A stretch of 64,000 nucleotides of DNA from assembly GCF_031759225.1 (NCBI RefSeq), contig NZ_CP134494.1:4028501-4092500 (forward strand). The letters run 5' to 3'. Shown one piece after another: positions 46,294 to 57,944 of this stretch; the stretch's first letter is position 1, and each line of letters starts with the position of its first letter. This DNA comes from Mesobacillus jeotgali. Its GTDB lineage: Bacteria; Bacillota; Bacilli; Bacillales; Cytobacillaceae. Below the pieces are notes generated by a model, which did no database searches, had not been told where the DNA came from, and saw only the letters and a list, made by a program, of their open reading frames with translations. Both the position numbers and the translations under genes were made by a program.

Positions 46294-47637
46294 TTAATAA
46301 AACCGCTTCCGTTTCGATGACGATGGGATGCCTAGCTGGTCCCTGTATTTTGCGACGGTTCTTCTTGATACGACCATGCCTTCTTGGTCTTCGAGCAGTT
46401 CGACTAGTTTTTGGTCGGATATAGGTTTCTTTTTATCTTCTTCTTTTATGAATCTTTCAATGGCTGCTTTTACTTTTTGAGAAGATGCCTGGTTGTTCTC
46501 TGTGGTTGAAATCGCGCTTGTGAAAAATGATTTCAATTCATAAGTGCCCGCTGGTGTCTGCATGTATTTTTCGCGGACGGTTCGGCTGACCGTCGATTCG
46601 TGGATTTCGAGTTCGTCGGCCACCTCCCTCATCGTCATCGGTTTCAGATGGTCTGGCCCAATTAAAAAGAATTCCTGTTGTTTATCAATGATTTTCATCG
46701 ATACCTTCAGCAGAGTTTCCTTCCGTTGTTCAAGGCTCCGCTGGATCCACTGGTAGTCTCCCTGCTTTTCTTGCAGGAATCTATTGACGTCCGGATCACT
46801 GTGCCCAGACAGCTGCTGAAAATACCCTTCATTAAAAGAAACTTTAGGAATCAGCGCATCGAACACACTAACCAAGAGTTCATTTCCTTCCCGTTTTACA
46901 ACCACATCCGGAACAATGTAAGCAGGCTTTTCTCGCTGGAACGCTGCACCGGGTTTGGGGTTCAGCAGCTGGATATCATCATGTACCTTTTGGATATCCT
47001 TCAAATCGACATTCAGCATCTTCGCCACTGCTTTCCACTTTTTCTCGGCAAAAAGAAGGAAATGGTCACGGATAATCATAATTGCCAGTTCATTTTCAGG
47101 TGTGCGCTTCTGCCTTGTCAATTGAAGCAGCAGGCATTCCTGGAGATCTTTCGCGCCGATTCCCGCAGGATCAAGGGACTGAAGCTTAAAAAAAGCACAA
47201 TCGACAATTTCATCATCAACACAAAACCTTCTAACAAGGTCTTCTTTTTGCAGATTCAAGTAACCGTTTTCATCTATGTTTTCAATCAATTCATGTAAAA
47301 TCAATTTCTCTTCAGGTGTTGCTTTTAACAAGTTTAATTGGGATAGGAGATAGTCTTCAAGTGTATCACTTGTCCCCGCGCCAATCTGTTCAATCAAATT
47401 CTTCTGGTCCCGTTCGAACGTCTTTTTCCTCGTTTTTCGCGTACGGTCCATATTTGCATCAAAATGGGAGATGTTTTTAAAGTCCACTTGCATCAGGGGA
47501 TTTTCCATTGATTTAGCTTCAAGAAACGCCGCAAGCTCCTGTGCGGAGTATTGCAAGAGCGCAATCGCCTGGGTCAGTTCCTGAGTCATCGCCAATTTTA
47601 TTGTCTGCTTTTGCCATAAACCAGCCTTCAAATCCAT
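46294..47637 (-). CDS. sigL: RNA polymerase sigma-54 factor
   Basis: 447 residues from the ATG at 47637 (GGGGTGATTGAG upstream). N-terminal Gln-rich activator-binding region (Q-T-I-K-L-A-M-T-Q-E-L-T-Q-A-I), core-binding part, helix-turn-helix (H-E-S-T-V-S-R-T-V-R) and C-terminal RpoN box V-S-R-R-T-V-A-K-Y-R. SigL of Bacillus controls amino-acid use, levanase and cold response with enhancer-binding proteins. Position near clpP matches relatives. Confidence 0.96.
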   Translation of the reverse strand: MDLKAGLWQKQTIKLAMTQELTQAIALLQYSAQELAAFLEAKSMENPLMQVDFKNISHFDANMDRTRKTRKKTFERDQKNLIEQIGAGTSDTLEDYLLSQLNLLKATPEEKLILHELIENIDENGYLNLQKEDLVRRFCVDDEIVDCAFFKLQSLDPAGIGAKDLQECLLLQLTRQKRTPENELAIMIIRDHFLLFAEKKWKAVAKMLNVDLKDIQKVHDDIQLLNPKPGAAFQREKPAYIVPDVVVKREGNELLVSVFDALIPKVSFNEGYFQQLSGHSDPDVNRFLQEKQGDYQWIQRSLEQRKETLLKVSMKIIDKQQEFFLIGPDHLKPMTMREVADELEIHESTVSRTVREKYMQTPAGTYELKSFFTSAISTTENNQASSQKVKAAIERFIKEEDKKKPISDQKLVELLEDQEGMVVSRRTVAKYRDQLGIPSSSKRKRFY

Positions 47638-48084
47638 CTCAATCACCCCTGCACTCATTTTACATGATAAACAGGCTTTGGTGTAGGGAAAGAATTTGGC
47701 ATTACCAATTGGTTATCTGGTCAGGAAGATAGCAATTTAGGGGTAATAGTATGTTCATCACCCGGACATCCACCGAAAAAATTGCAAACGAGTCAATTAA
47801 CCTAGCAATTTTTATATAATAACCAGCAAAGAAGCAACTGGAAAAATCATTCTCTTAATGAATCGCTATAATTGCACAGTCAGAGGATAGAATTTCGTAA
47901 ATCAACCCAACAATTGCACAAAAACTGAGTGGAATTGCGTAAACATCAAGGATAATTGCACATTATCCCAAATTAATGGAAAACAAATCGAATAGGGGAC
48001 AATAAAAAAGGCTTTTAAGGTAATCGGACAAAACTTGGACAGTTTTATCTGAGAACTCTCAAAAGCCATTGCATTAACTATTTA
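47638..48084. other. gap upstream of sigL with TTGCAATT/TTGCACAA-type repeats
   Basis: No gene. From about 47775 to 47975, AATTGCA/TTGCGTAA phrases recur every 20-30 bp (for example at 47870, 47918, 47933, 47958). The same kind of repeat is seen at 56270-56380. Ends with the tRNA terminator. Confidence 0.6.
48003..48068 (-). terminator. terminator of tRNA-Arg gene
   Basis: Minus strand GGCTTTTGAG ... CTTAAAAGCC long-loop stem with an inner GAGAG/CTCTC, then TTTTTTATTG. Confidence 0.55.
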
Positions 48085-48156
48085 CGCCCTCGGCAGGAAT
48101 CGAACCCACATCTCAAGAACCGGAATCTTACGTGCTATCCGTTGCACCACGAGGGC
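48085..48156 (-). tRNA. trnR: tRNA-Arg (anticodon CCG)
   Basis: 72 nt cloverleaf. Acceptor GCCCTCG / CGAGGGC, D-arm GTGC...GCAC, anticodon loop TTCCGGT giving CCG, T-arm GTGGG TTCGATT CCTGC. CCA is not encoded. Reads CGG codons. Located beside clpP as in many Bacillus. Confidence 0.95.
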
Positions 48157-48342
48157 ATGTTTGTAGTTGGCGTTACGCTTACCTATTATAGGATATGTTC
48201 GGTCCCTTTGCAAGCAGGTTTTTTAGGATGCCAAGACTGCTATTTGTTTAAAAATGACAATCTTGGGTAAGATGGATACGGTACAGTAAATGAGAATATA
48301 CATTATTGTCGAACAGTTTATGCAGGCATTACAAGCGATTCG

Positions 48343-48372
48343 TTTGACCTTTATTGACCATGCGTGTATCAT
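48343..48372 (+). promoter_or_regulatory. clpP promoter with CtsR operator
   Basis: TTTGACC-TTT-ATTGACC (48343-48359) matches the direct heptad repeat bound by CtsR. It overlaps the -35 box TTGACC (48344-48349); 17 bp later is the -10 TATCAT (48367-48372). This means class III heat-shock control of clpP. Confidence 0.9.
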
Positions 48373-48518
48373 TAAAACTACATAGGTGTTCTGGCAAGCG
48401 AACCAGTTTATGCCAGCCTGCAATCTGCCTTTTTAGGGCAGTGCACTGCTTTTATAAAGACTGTAATGCCTTTAGTAAATGCAGTGAAATGATCTTACGT
48501 TAAAGGAGGAAAACAAAC

Positions 48519-49124
48519 ATGAACTTGATTCCTACAGTTATTGAACAAACGAATCGGGGCGAAAGGGCATATGACATTTATTCCCGCCTTTTAAAGGATC
48601 GCATCATTATGCTTGGAAGCGGGATTGATGACAATGTTGCCAATTCCATCGTAGCCCAGCTGCTTTTCCTGGAAGCTGAAAATCCGGAAAAGGACATCTC
48701 CATCTACATCAATAGCCCGGGCGGCAGCATCACTGCCGGCATGGCAATCTACGATACAATGCAGTTCATTAGGCCGGATGTACAGACAATCTGTATCGGT
48801 ATGGCTGCTTCAATGGGTGCATTCCTTCTTGCTGCTGGTACTAAAGGCAAGCGTTATGCCCTTCCGAACGCAGAAGTCATGATTCACCAGCCACTTGGTG
48901 GTGCTCAAGGACAGGCGACAGAAATCGAAATCGCTGCGAAGCGCATTCTTTTCCTTCGTGAAAAGCTGAATACCATCCTTTCCGAGCGCACTGGCCAGCC
49001 GCTTGATGTCATCGCGAAAGATACGGACCGCGATAACTTCATGACTGCTGAGCGCGCGAAGGAATACGGTCTGGTTGACCAGATTATCACTCGCAACATC
49101 TTGGAAGAAAAGAAGGATAAATAA
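48519..49124 (+). CDS. clpP: ATP-dependent Clp protease proteolytic subunit
   Basis: 201 residues. Catalytic triad in M-A-A-S-M-G (Ser98), I-H-Q-P (His123) and D-T-D-R-D (Asp near 172). Forms a 14-mer barrel working with ClpX, ClpC or ClpE, and degrades SsrA-tagged proteins. Strong AAAGGAGG site. Under CtsR control; followed by a strong terminator. Confidence 0.98.
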   Translation: MNLIPTVIEQTNRGERAYDIYSRLLKDRIIMLGSGIDDNVANSIVAQLLFLEAENPEKDISIYINSPGGSITAGMAIYDTMQFIRPDVQTICIGMAASMGAFLLAAGTKGKRYALPNAEVMIHQPLGGAQGQATEIEIAAKRILFLREKLNTILSERTGQPLDVIAKDTDRDNFMTAERAKEYGLVDQIITRNILEEKKDK

Positions 49125-49131
49125 GCTCAAT

Positions 49132-49166
49132 GAAAAACTCGCTCCTGATCGGGAGCGAGTTTTTTG
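49132..49166 (+). terminator. terminator of clpP (bidirectional)
   Basis: AAAACTCGCTCC / GGGAGCGAGTTTTTT stem with a 5-nt loop. Also usable by the convergent crh operon. Confidence 0.85.
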
Positions 49167-49183
49167 ATTGTCGGAGCAAAGAA

Positions 49184-49441
49184 TCAGTTTTCCTGCTGGA
49201 TATATTCAGCCAGTTTCTCTACTGCTTCTTCTTCATCATTGCCTTCAGCGATTAGGTTCACGGATGCGCCAGCACTTACAGCCAGGCTCATCAATCCCAT
49301 GATGCTTTTCGCGTTCACTTTTTTACCGTCTTTCTCGAGAAAAATATCGGATGAGAACCTGTTTGCTTCCTGCACGAACAATGCCGCTGGACGAGCCTGT
49401 AAACCTGTTTTCAATTTCACTTTCACCTGTTTTTCAACCAT
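49184..49441 (-). CDS. crh: HPr-like catabolite repression protein Crh
   Basis: 85 residues from ATG 49441. HPr fold, but the phosphotransfer His15 is Gln (T-G-L-Q-A-R-P-A), the mark of Crh. Ser46 (N-A-K-S-I-M-G) for HPr kinase is kept. Seryl-phosphorylated Crh helps CcpA in carbon catabolite repression and binds methylglyoxal synthase. Last gene of yvcI-rapZ-yvcK-whiA-crh. Confidence 0.96.
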   Translation of the reverse strand: MVEKQVKVKLKTGLQARPAALFVQEANRFSSDIFLEKDGKKVNAKSIMGLMSLAVSAGASVNLIAEGNDEEEAVEKLAEYIQQEN

Positions 49442-49463
49442 TGCGTTTTCCTCCTCTAGCCCT

Positions 49464-50411
49464 CTATTTATTTGTAATTTGTCCGGCACGCAGTTTATCT
49501 GCTATTTCATCGATCTTTCGCAGCCGGTGATTGATCCCTGATTTGCTGATTGATCCTCCGCTGACCATTTCGCCCAACTCTTTAAGGGTGACATCCTGGT
49601 AGTCGACACGGAGCTGAGCGATTTCCCTCAGTTTATCCGGCAGAATTTGCAGGCCGACGGTATCCCGGATATAGCGGATATTTTCCACCTGCCTTAATGC
49701 GGCACCAATTGTTTTATTCAAGTTAGCTGTTTCACAATTCACGAGACGATTGACCGAGTTTCTCATATCGCGGACAATCCGGATATCCTCAAATCGCAAC
49801 AGTGCATTATGGGCGCCAACGATGTTCAGGAACTCGGTGATTTTTTCCGCTTCCTTCAAATAGGTGATGAAGCCTTTTTTACGCTCAAGCGTTTTGCTGT
49901 TCAACCCGAACGTATTCATCAGCTCACATAATGAGTCATTATGCTCCTGGTACATGGAAGCAATCTCCAAATGATAGGAAGATGTCTCCGGATTGTTCAC
50001 AGAGCCTCCCGCGAGAAATGCACCTCTTAAATAAGAACGCTTACAACATTTCTTTTTCACTAGTTCAGGCGAAATTTCGTGGATTATTTCAAAGCCTTCT
50101 CCTAAAATCTTTAAATCCTCCAGAATTTCCCTGGCTGATTCCTTAAGGCGGACAATATAAACATTATTCTTTTTCAGCCGCATCTTTTTACGCACCAGCA
50201 GCTCCACCTGAACCTGATAACTCTTCTTGATCAAGGTGTAGATTCGTCTGGCGATCGCGGCATTTTCAGTCTGTATGTCTACGATGAGTTTGCGATTTGA
50301 GAAGGAAAGGGAACCATTCATCCGGATTAAAGCGGACAGTTCCGCATCAGCGCAGCAGCCCTTCACGTCGATATTTGTGAGTTCCTTTTTTGTTTCCGAA
50401 GCGAACGACAC
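49464..50411 (-). CDS. whiA: DNA-binding protein WhiA
   Basis: 315 residues from GTG 50411 (GGGGGGTGAGAAG upstream), which gives the family start [11 protein letters not shown]; in-frame sequence to 50501 is upstream. LAGLIDADG-like fold without the catalytic residues, then helix-turn-helix at the end ([21 protein letters not shown]). Acts in cell division and chromosome segregation in Bacillus. Old name yvcL. Confidence 0.96.
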   Translation of the reverse strand: MSFASETKKELTNIDVKGCCADAELSALIRMNGSLSFSNRKLIVDIQTENAAIARRIYTLIKKSYQVQVELLVRKKMRLKKNNVYIVRLKESAREILEDLKILGEGFEIIHEISPELVKKKCCKRSYLRGAFLAGGSVNNPETSSYHLEIASMYQEHNDSLCELMNTFGLNSKTLERKKGFITYLKEAEKITEFLNIVGAHNALLRFEDIRIVRDMRNSVNRLVNCETANLNKTIGAALRQVENIRYIRDTVGLQILPDKLREIAQLRVDYQDVTLKELGEMVSGGSISKSGINHRLRKIDEIADKLRAGQITNK

Positions 50412-50538
50412 CTTCTCACCCCCCTGGTTATATAGCGCCGGCTTAAGCACAGCAGCTGATTTTGTCTTTTTCGCTGTGGCGCCTGAGAGATACCAGGACA
50501 CCTATTGCCAAAGAGAGACAAACGCTTGCATCCTATAT

Positions 50539-51522
50539 TTACGCGTTATATCTCTTTTTGGTTTCATCTATTATCATAGAATATAAAATTTCTGAAACTT
50601 TTTTTGTATCATGCCTGATGACATTGCCGTCGAGCTCAGCGATTTCTTCCTGGACGACTTCCACTCCCAATGACATCAGCATGTCAAGGTCAAAATGGAC
50701 AGGCTGCGCCAACTCTTCCTTATAGCGCAGCTCGACATCGGGCGGGATGGTCTCACTGTTCACTAGAATCGTATCAATAAAAGCACAGTCCATATGGTCA
50801 TAGATGGCCTTGATATGATCACTGGCGGCAAAATCATGAGTCTCTCCTGCCTGTGTCATCAGGTTGCAGATATACACCTTTCGTGCTTTCGCCTGGCATA
50901 CTTCCTTGCCCAGCCTCTTTACGAGCAAGTTCGGCAGGATGCTTGTATACAAACTGCCAGGTCCGATTACAATCAAATCAGCTTCCCTGATGGCCTGGAG
51001 CGTTTCAGGCAATGGTTTTACACCTTCCGGATTCAAAAAGACTCTTTTGATCCGTTTTCCCGAGTAAGGGATCTTGGACTCTCCCCTGACAATGCTGTCA
51101 TCCTCCATGACCGCATTCAGCATGACACTCCTGTTTGCTGCCGGCAGTACTTTCCCGCGCACATTCAGCACCTTGCTCATTTCCTGGATCGCATGGACAA
51201 AGTTTCCGGTGATCGATGTCATCGCGGCAAGGATCAGATTTCCGAGCGAGTGGCCGGACAACTCATTGCTTGTATTGAACCGGTGCTGGAACATCTCTTC
51301 GATCAGCGGCTCCACGTCAGATAGTGCTGCCAGGACATTCCGGATATCACCGGGCGGAGGAATATGCATATCCTCCCGCAATCGGCCCGAGCTGCCGCCA
51401 TCATCTGCGACCGTGACGATCGCCGTAATGTCGACAGGATGCTTTTTCAAGCCCCGCAGCAGGACTGGGAGTCCGGTTCCACCCCCGATGATGACGATTC
51501 TTGGCAGACCATCATTCATCAT
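50539..51522 (-). CDS. yvcK: YvcK/gluconeogenesis factor (CofD-like)
   Basis: 327 residues. N-terminal [13 protein letters not shown] and [11 protein letters not shown], central [14 protein letters not shown]. Needed for growth on gluconeogenic carbon and cell shape; binds UDP-sugars. The start overlaps the rapZ stop (ATGA). Confidence 0.95.
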   Translation of the reverse strand: MMNDGLPRIVIIGGGTGLPVLLRGLKKHPVDITAIVTVADDGGSSGRLREDMHIPPPGDIRNVLAALSDVEPLIEEMFQHRFNTSNELSGHSLGNLILAAMTSITGNFVHAIQEMSKVLNVRGKVLPAANRSVMLNAVMEDDSIVRGESKIPYSGKRIKRVFLNPEGVKPLPETLQAIREADLIVIGPGSLYTSILPNLLVKRLGKEVCQAKARKVYICNLMTQAGETHDFAASDHIKAIYDHMDCAFIDTILVNSETIPPDVELRYKEELAQPVHFDLDMLMSLGVEVVQEEIAELDGNVIRHDTKKVSEILYSMIIDETKKRYNA

Positions 51523-52412
51523 TTCAGAAGTCCCTGCCTTTTATCGATATCACGGTGGGTCACACGGGTATGGTAGTCCTTCTCGAAAAACTTGGCGATA
51601 TGTTCTGCCAATGCAACGGAACGGTGCTGGCCGCCTGTGCAGCCGATGGCGATGATAAGCTGCGCCTTTCCTTCCCGCTTATAGTGCGGAAGCATGAAAC
51701 TCAGCAGATCGGTCACCTTTTCAAGGAACTTGGACGTCTCATTCCATTTTAAAACATATGTCGACACATCTTCATCAAGACCAGTTTTCGGTCGCATGTG
51801 CTCGATATAATGCGGATTCGGCAAAAAGCGGACGTCAAAAACAAGGTCAGCATCGATCGGAATTCCATGCTTGAAACCAAATGACATGACATTCACGGTG
51901 AAAATCGTCTTCTTATTCACGGAAAACTCTTCAAGGATCTTTTCGCGGAGATCCTTCGGCTTCATGCCCGTTGTTTTATAAATAAGCTGAGCCCTTCCCT
52001 TCAGCTCTTCCAAAAGCTCGCGCTCAAGCTGGATGCCTTCGAGCGGCAGCCCTGATGGAGCCAGCGGGTGCGAACGCCTTGTTTCTTTATATCGGCGCAC
52101 TAGCGTGGAATCCTCCGCATCAAGGAACAATACTTGCGGTGTCACCCATGAAGTTTCCGCCAGATCATCAAGCGCTTTGAATAGAGAGTCGAAAAATTCG
52201 CGTCCTCTCAAATCCATGACAAGTGCCACTTTGTTCATTTTTGTGCCAGATTCCTTCATTAACTCCAGAAATTTCGGAAGCAATGTCGGCGGCAGGTTGT
52301 CAACGCAGAAAAAACCTAGGTCTTCGAAGCTCTGGATAGCGACGGTCTTACCTGCGCCAGACATACCTGTTATAATGACGAGCTGGGTATCAGTGCTTGA
52401 ACCGGTACTCAT
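51519..52412 (-). CDS. rapZ: RapZ/YvcJ nucleotide-binding protein
   Basis: 297 residues from ATG 52412 (GGGGGAAAG site). Walker A G-M-S-G-A-G-K-T near the start, V-D-N-L-P, and C-terminal [10 protein letters not shown] (the GlmZ/UDP-GlcNAc-binding domain of RapZ). Binds and hydrolyses GTP/ATP; in Bacillus affects competence. Between yvcI and yvcK. Confidence 0.95.
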   Translation of the reverse strand: MSTGSSTDTQLVIITGMSGAGKTVAIQSFEDLGFFCVDNLPPTLLPKFLELMKESGTKMNKVALVMDLRGREFFDSLFKALDDLAETSWVTPQVLFLDAEDSTLVRRYKETRRSHPLAPSGLPLEGIQLERELLEELKGRAQLIYKTTGMKPKDLREKILEEFSVNKKTIFTVNVMSFGFKHGIPIDADLVFDVRFLPNPHYIEHMRPKTGLDEDVSTYVLKWNETSKFLEKVTDLLSFMLPHYKREGKAQLIIAIGCTGGQHRSVALAEHIAKFFEKDYHTRVTHRDIDKRQGLLK

Positions 52413-52443
52413 TTCTCTTTCCCCCTGCAAATTATTTATGTGA

Positions 52444-52902
52444 TCAGTTTGGATCGAGCCTGTAATTGATCAGCTCAAAATCCGGTGTATAAGTAAAGGT
52501 GCCATAGATAATTCCTTGTCCATGGACCATATATTCCAGGATGTGATAATCACCTGCAGCCATTGGAAGGTCCTTGATGTCATCAAGCTGGTGCCAGGAA
52601 ATCGTGCCTTCCTCCGATTCATCGAGATTGATGCCATCTGCCTCAGTTGCGTAGAATGTGAACATCATCCACTCGGATACGACTTGACCATCTTCTTTGA
52701 TGACAAATGTAAAAATCCCTTTGATTTGCGGATTGCGGAGATAAATCCCTGTTTCTTCACGGAATTCCCTTACACATGAATCCTTCACGGTCTCTCCGGG
52801 TTCCATTTTTCCGCCAGGAGCCACCCACCAATTTCGGCGCGGCTTTTGCAGCAGTAAAATTTTTTCATCTTTTACTAAAACACAATTCGTCACTCGCTGC
52901 AT
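52444..52902 (-). CDS. yvcI: NUDIX hydrolase (YvcI-like)
   Basis: 152 residues from ATG 52902 (AGAGGTGG). Nudix box [10 protein letters not shown] ... R-E-F-R-E-E-T-G complete. 8-oxo-dGTP-type or other nucleotide-diphosphate substrate; not known. First gene of the rapZ-yvcK-whiA-crh operon. Confidence 0.9.
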   Translation of the reverse strand: MQRVTNCVLVKDEKILLLQKPRRNWWVAPGGKMEPGETVKDSCVREFREETGIYLRNPQIKGIFTFVIKEDGQVVSEWMMFTFYATEADGINLDESEEGTISWHQLDDIKDLPMAAGDYHILEYMVHGQGIIYGTFTYTPDFELINYRLDPN

Positions 52903-53157
52903 CAAATCCACCTCTTTATATGTGCGTGCATAAGGCACTTTAACGTTTTTATGATCAAAGCTGATTCAGAGTCCAAACAACATCGAAAATCAGCGGTTAG
53001 CCGAACTTTTATTCTTTCCATTATACTATTTTTAGTTTTTCGCCACAATGAATACAAAGATGATATTTTTGTTAAGGAATGATGAGGAACATCGATGGAG
53101 AAATCCAACATGAATATGGTGTTATAATCTTTTGAAAAAGCCTGTTTCATTTTTTCG

Positions 53158-53189
53158 CAAAAAAAAGAGCACAGGATAAACCTGTGCCG
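53158..53189 (-). terminator. second terminator downstream of trxB
   Basis: Minus strand GGCACAGGT / ACCTGTGC-like stem (GCACAGG ... CCTGTGC), then TTTTTTTT. Confidence 0.7.
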
Positions 53190-53331
53190 TCAAAGGATTA
53201 TATTTTTAAAAGGGGGTCAATTTCTATTCCTATAATACCCCATGATTGTTTCACTACTGTTACAGGAGAATTAATAAATAATTACGTTTTGTTAATTTAT
53301 GCCGTGACATGCTGTTTTTACCATCACGTTG

Positions 53332-53363
53332 GAAAAACCCGCTGAACGATCCAGCGGGTTTGG
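53332..53363 (-). terminator. terminator of trxB
   Basis: Minus strand AAACCCGCTG / CAGCGGGTTTTT stem with a GATCGTT loop. Confidence 0.85.
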
Positions 53364-53371
53364 TGTTTATA

Positions 53372-54343
<972 letters not shown>

Positions 54344-54504
54344 TCATGATCCGTTATTTTTCGGTTTCATACCATAATTAGTATTTCCTGCCTAAACATA
54401 TCCTATAAAACAAGTGAAGCATAGTCCAAAAATATGCTTAAGTTCACGGAATTGACATATAGTTTTTACATACCCTCTTTTGTATTTTTTAAAAATGAGA
54501 AAAG

Positions 54505-54543
54505 GGTAAACCTCGTCTCGATTTCTCGGACTTAGTTTACCCT
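54505..54543 (-). terminator. terminator of the TPR gene
   Basis: Minus strand AGGGTAAAC ... GTTTACCCTTTTC stem, overlapping the stop codon area of the TPR gene. Confidence 0.7.
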
Positions 54544-54544
54544 C

Positions 54545-56053
54545 TTAAATGCTGTCTTCTTCCTGTAGAAACTCGTTTGCCAAATTTATATATTTGGAAA
54601 GCGTCGATACAGACAAACCGTATTTTTTCGCGACTGCCGCTTTTGACGTCTTGATATTTCTTAGTTTATCCCACAGATAATCCACCGCTGCAGCCCACGC
54701 CTTTTTGTTCTTGAAGTCATAGCCCGCTTCAGCTGCCTGCTCGAATACTGAGAACCACATAATGTAGACACCAGCTTCATTTTTGCCGATCGGCTGGTGG
54801 TGGTCATAAAGAAGCTTTGCCGTTTCATGCGCGCCCTTTACTTCATCTTCCTTGCTGTTCAGTTTGCCGGAACTCACATACGCAAGGTATGATTTTTCCA
54901 TTTCGGTCATTTTATCTGTTGATGTATCGGCCGCAAGGATTTCTTTCTTTTTAGCAGACAGAGATGTAAGGAATAGCGCAAATAGCCGTTCCTCCGGATA
55001 ATCGCTGTTCAGCTGGTTCAGGATCGCCGAAACCTGCGATTCAAATTTTACGTCACGTTTGTCAGCCCACGGCTCCATTCCCTCTTTTTCAGGACTGAAC
55101 TCGAGCACCTTTTTCCAGGCTGATACTGCGGTATTTTCCCTGCCGGTAAAATAGGAAGCATGCGCCAGCCAGTAATAGAAGGCACCGTCGCCTTCAAAGC
55201 CTGTTTTTTGCAGCTTCTTCAGCCAGCGGTATGCCAGCTCGTACTCACCGACAAGCGCAAATGTAGCACCAAGCTTGAACTGATGTTCAACGTGGATCGG
55301 ATGGATTTTTTCCAGAGAGTCCTTAAGATCCTGGCCTTCCTTCTCCTGACCCTGATAATGCGCAAAAACAAGGGCATTGCACAATGCATGCAGGTTGCCA
55401 GGGTTCCGCTCGAGCACATCATTCAGGATGTCACGTGCCTTCGTCGCTTCGCCGAGGTAAAAATACGCCAGCGCCAGATTATTGTAGGCTGACCAGTATT
55501 CCGGATACTCTTCGATGACCTCCTGGAAGATCTCAATCGCCTTCGGAAACTCGCCCGATTCAAGATGATTGCGCGCTTCCTCCTGCTTGACGATCAGGTC
55601 ATCCTCTTCATAATAATCCTCATCCATCTCTTCCGCTTCCATTGTCAGAAGATCAAGCAGATCGTTCGCATCCTCGGCAAACTCGCCATCTTCATTCAAT
55701 TCCAAATAAAGATTAGCATGCCTGAACGCATCGCGGAACAATCCCAGATGAGCATAGTTATTCGCTAAGAAATAATGGCACTCTGCCATGTTTTCATCGA
55801 GTTCTTCGAGGACCAAGTGCAATAGGCGGTTAGACTGCTGATATTCACCCATCTCCGACAGCACAATCGCCAGCTGGCAAACGATCATCGGCTCGCCAGG
55901 CTCAAGATGCATCGCTCGTCGGAAATACTTCTCAGCCTTTTTAAGGTCCCGCCTGTGAAAAGCCTTGACCCCTTTGGTGAAATAGTACTCACCAGTCGGA
56001 ACGAATGACAGCAATTGGCCTTTTTGCTTCATTGCTTTAGAGTCTTTTCCCAT
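54545..56053 (-). CDS. yvcD: tetratricopeptide repeat protein, YvcD-like
   Basis: 502 residues from ATG 56053, placed 6 bp after GGAGG; the ATG at 56065 overlaps that site. Several TPR units from about residue 20 on (K-A-E-K-Y-F-R-R-A, A-Y-N-N-L-A-L-A-Y-F-Y-L-G), an acidic linker, and a C-terminal helix-turn-helix-like A-A-V-A-K-K-Y-G-L-S-V-S-T-L. Acts as protein-binding scaffold; function unknown. Between the his operon and trxB, as in B. subtilis. Confidence 0.88.
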   Translation of the reverse strand: MGKDSKAMKQKGQLLSFVPTGEYYFTKGVKAFHRRDLKKAEKYFRRAMHLEPGEPMIVCQLAIVLSEMGEYQQSNRLLHLVLEELDENMAECHYFLANNYAHLGLFRDAFRHANLYLELNEDGEFAEDANDLLDLLTMEAEEMDEDYYEEDDLIVKQEEARNHLESGEFPKAIEIFQEVIEEYPEYWSAYNNLALAYFYLGEATKARDILNDVLERNPGNLHALCNALVFAHYQGQEKEGQDLKDSLEKIHPIHVEHQFKLGATFALVGEYELAYRWLKKLQKTGFEGDGAFYYWLAHASYFTGRENTAVSAWKKVLEFSPEKEGMEPWADKRDVKFESQVSAILNQLNSDYPEERLFALFLTSLSAKKKEILAADTSTDKMTEMEKSYLAYVSSGKLNSKEDEVKGAHETAKLLYDHHQPIGKNEAGVYIMWFSVFEQAAEAGYDFKNKKAWAAAVDYLWDKLRNIKTSKAAVAKKYGLSVSTLSKYINLANEFLQEEDSI

Positions 56054-56544
56054 GTGATCCTCCATTTGTATTTTAGTAAACCATATCCTTTGAACCTTTA
56101 GATTGTATAAGAATACACATACAGTGTTTTATCGAAGCAACTTTAACTAATGTAGTATAACATACGGACAGAGTGTTCGAGAAGGTGTGGATTTGAAAAT
56201 GTGGGCTGCAGGGATGATCGGAATGTCATTGATGGAGGGCTGGTGCATTTCATTTTCCTTAATTTGGATAAATGTGCAATTATTGCAGTTATCCGTGCAA
56301 TTCCGGCTTAGTTTTGTGCAATTATCGTGGATGAGTGTGCAATTCCAGTTGTTTTTGGTGCAATTATCTAGTTTTATTAACAGAATAATTTTTCCAGTTA
56401 CCTATTTAACCCTATATCGGGTTTAAATTGATCTCAAGAGGGCGATTTTTTTGCAATATATCCTTATAATGGCTACCCAACGCTGATAGACATGCTAATA
56501 TTGCATTTCAACTAACACAATTCAGTGCAAAAACCCAGCGCAAT
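56054..56544. repeat. intergenic region with GTGCAATT repeats
   Basis: No gene supported. GTGCAATT appears at about 56273, 56308, 56327, 56337-56345 and 56360, spaced 15-35 bp, mostly followed by A-T or C-C. Relates to the repeats upstream of sigL. Confidence 0.6.
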
Positions 56545-56563
56545 CTATTCTTCTGCGCTGGGC
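56530..56563 (-). terminator. terminator of the his operon
   Basis: Minus strand GCCCAGCGCA / TGCGCTGGG stem then TTTTTG; overlaps the hisIE stop codon. Confidence 0.85.
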
Positions 56564-57189
56564 TTCTTCCTTTTATTCAATACTCCTAGTACTTCTTTAA
56601 GCGGCAGCTTTTGTTCTTGCAGCAGGACCATCAGGTGGTAAAGAAGGTCCGCGGCTTCCCACTTCAGTTCTTCGGGGTCGCGGTTTTTGGCGGCGATGAT
56701 GACTTCGGCGGCTTCTTCACCGATTTTTTTCAGGATCTTGTCGACGCCTTTTTCAAATAGATAGGTAGTATAGGCGCCTTCCGGCATTTCCTGTTCGCGC
56801 TGGCGAATGGTTTTTTCTAACTCAAGCATTACAGCAAAATCACCCAATGATGTAAGCTCATCAGCAGATGGCTCTAGCAGGTTTTCCGAGAAACAGCTGA
56901 CTGCGCCGGTGTGGCATGCCGGTCCGGCTGGGTCGACGAGCACCACGAGGGAATCTCCGTCACAGTCGTATTTTATCTCGACGATCTTCTGGGTGTTGCC
57001 GCTCGTTGCGCCTTTATGCCAGAGCTCCTGGCGGGAACGGCTGTAAAACCAGGTTTCCCGTGTTTCAAGCGACTTGGCAAGGGATTCTTCATTCATATAG
57101 GCAACGGTCAGGACTTCACGTGTCGCTGCATCCTGGACAACTGCAGGAATCAGACCCTTATCATCAAACTTCAATTCTTCTAAATTCAT
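56545..57189 (-). CDS. hisI: phosphoribosyl-AMP cyclohydrolase / phosphoribosyl-ATP pyrophosphatase
   Basis: 214 residues, fused HisIE. HisI part has Y-M-N-E-E-S, W-F-Y-S-R-S-R and the zinc cysteines in D-C-D-G-D and C-H-T-G; HisE part from about 105 has [10 protein letters not shown] and D-L-L-Y-H-L. Steps 2 and 3 of histidine synthesis. ATGA overlap with hisF. Last gene of the operon. Confidence 0.96.
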   Translation of the reverse strand: MNLEELKFDDKGLIPAVVQDAATREVLTVAYMNEESLAKSLETRETWFYSRSRQELWHKGATSGNTQKIVEIKYDCDGDSLVVLVDPAGPACHTGAVSCFSENLLEPSADELTSLGDFAVMLELEKTIRQREQEMPEGAYTTYLFEKGVDKILKKIGEEAAEVIIAAKNRDPEELKWEAADLLYHLMVLLQEQKLPLKEVLGVLNKRKKPSAEE

Positions 57190-57944
57190 CGTACGGTCAC
57201 TCCTTTTTCACGGAGATGTGATTTTACTTCTTTTACAGAGGTTTCGCGATAGTGGAAGATTGATGCAGCCAGTGCGGCATCTGCTTTTCCTTCGGTAAAA
57301 GCCTCAACAAAATGGCCGGCGTTTCCGGCACCGCCAGAGGCAATCACCGGGACAGTCACCGCTTCACTCACAGCACGGGTCAATCTCAGGTCAAAGCCTT
57401 TCTTTTCGCCATCACTGTCCATGCTTGTCAGCAGGATTTCTCCGGCTCCGAGGCGGACAGCCTCTTTTGCCCAGTCAATCACTTCCCAATCAGTCGGTGT
57501 GCGCCCGCCGTGGGTGTAAACACGCCATGAGCCAAGCTCTGGGTCGTATTTCGCATCGATGGCGACGACGATACACTGTGCGCCAAAGAAATCAGAGCCT
57601 TCTGCGATTAATTTTGGATTATTGACAGCAGCAGTATTCAAGGACACTTTGTCAGCTCCTGAACGAAGCATCTTTTTCATATCCTCGAGTGTGTTTATGC
57701 CGCCGCCGACAGTGAATGGGATGGCCAGCTCTGATGCGACTTCCCTGACGACGTCGACCATTGTCTTCCTTCCTTCAACAGATGCAGATATATCAAGGAA
57801 TACGAGCTCATCTGCTCCCTGCTCATCGTAAACGCGCGCCAACTCGACAGGGTCGCCGGCATCGCGAAGCTGCACAAATTGCACTCCTTTTACGACGCGT
57901 CCTTCTTTTACATCAAGGCAGGGAATGATCCGTTTGCTCAACAT
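57186..57944 (-). CDS. hisF: imidazole glycerol phosphate synthase cyclase subunit
   Basis: 252 residues, TIM barrel. [12 protein letters not shown] start with catalytic Asp11, G-G-G-I-N, D-K-V-S-L-N, A-I-D-A-K and I-A-S-G-G-A-G. Works with HisH to make IGP and AICAR. Its start overlaps the hisA stop by 1 bp. Confidence 0.97.
   Translation of the reverse strand: MLSKRIIPCLDVKEGRVVKGVQFVQLRDAGDPVELARVYDEQGADELVFLDISASVEGRKTMVDVVREVASELAIPFTVGGGINTLEDMKKMLRSGADKVSLNTAAVNNPKLIAEGSDFFGAQCIVVAIDAKYDPELGSWRVYTHGGRTPTDWEVIDWAKEAVRLGAGEILLTSMDSDGEKKGFDLRLTRAVSEAVTVPVIASGGAGNAGHFVEAFTEGKADAALAASIFHYRETSVKEVKSHLREKGVTVR

Larger units (their letters stand above)
52903..53371. other. gap between yvcI and trxB, two terminators
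   Basis: No ORF of note. Two minus-strand terminators at 53158-53189 and 53332-53363, with 140 bp between, which could hold a small RNA or a leader of the next operon. Confidence 0.5.
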
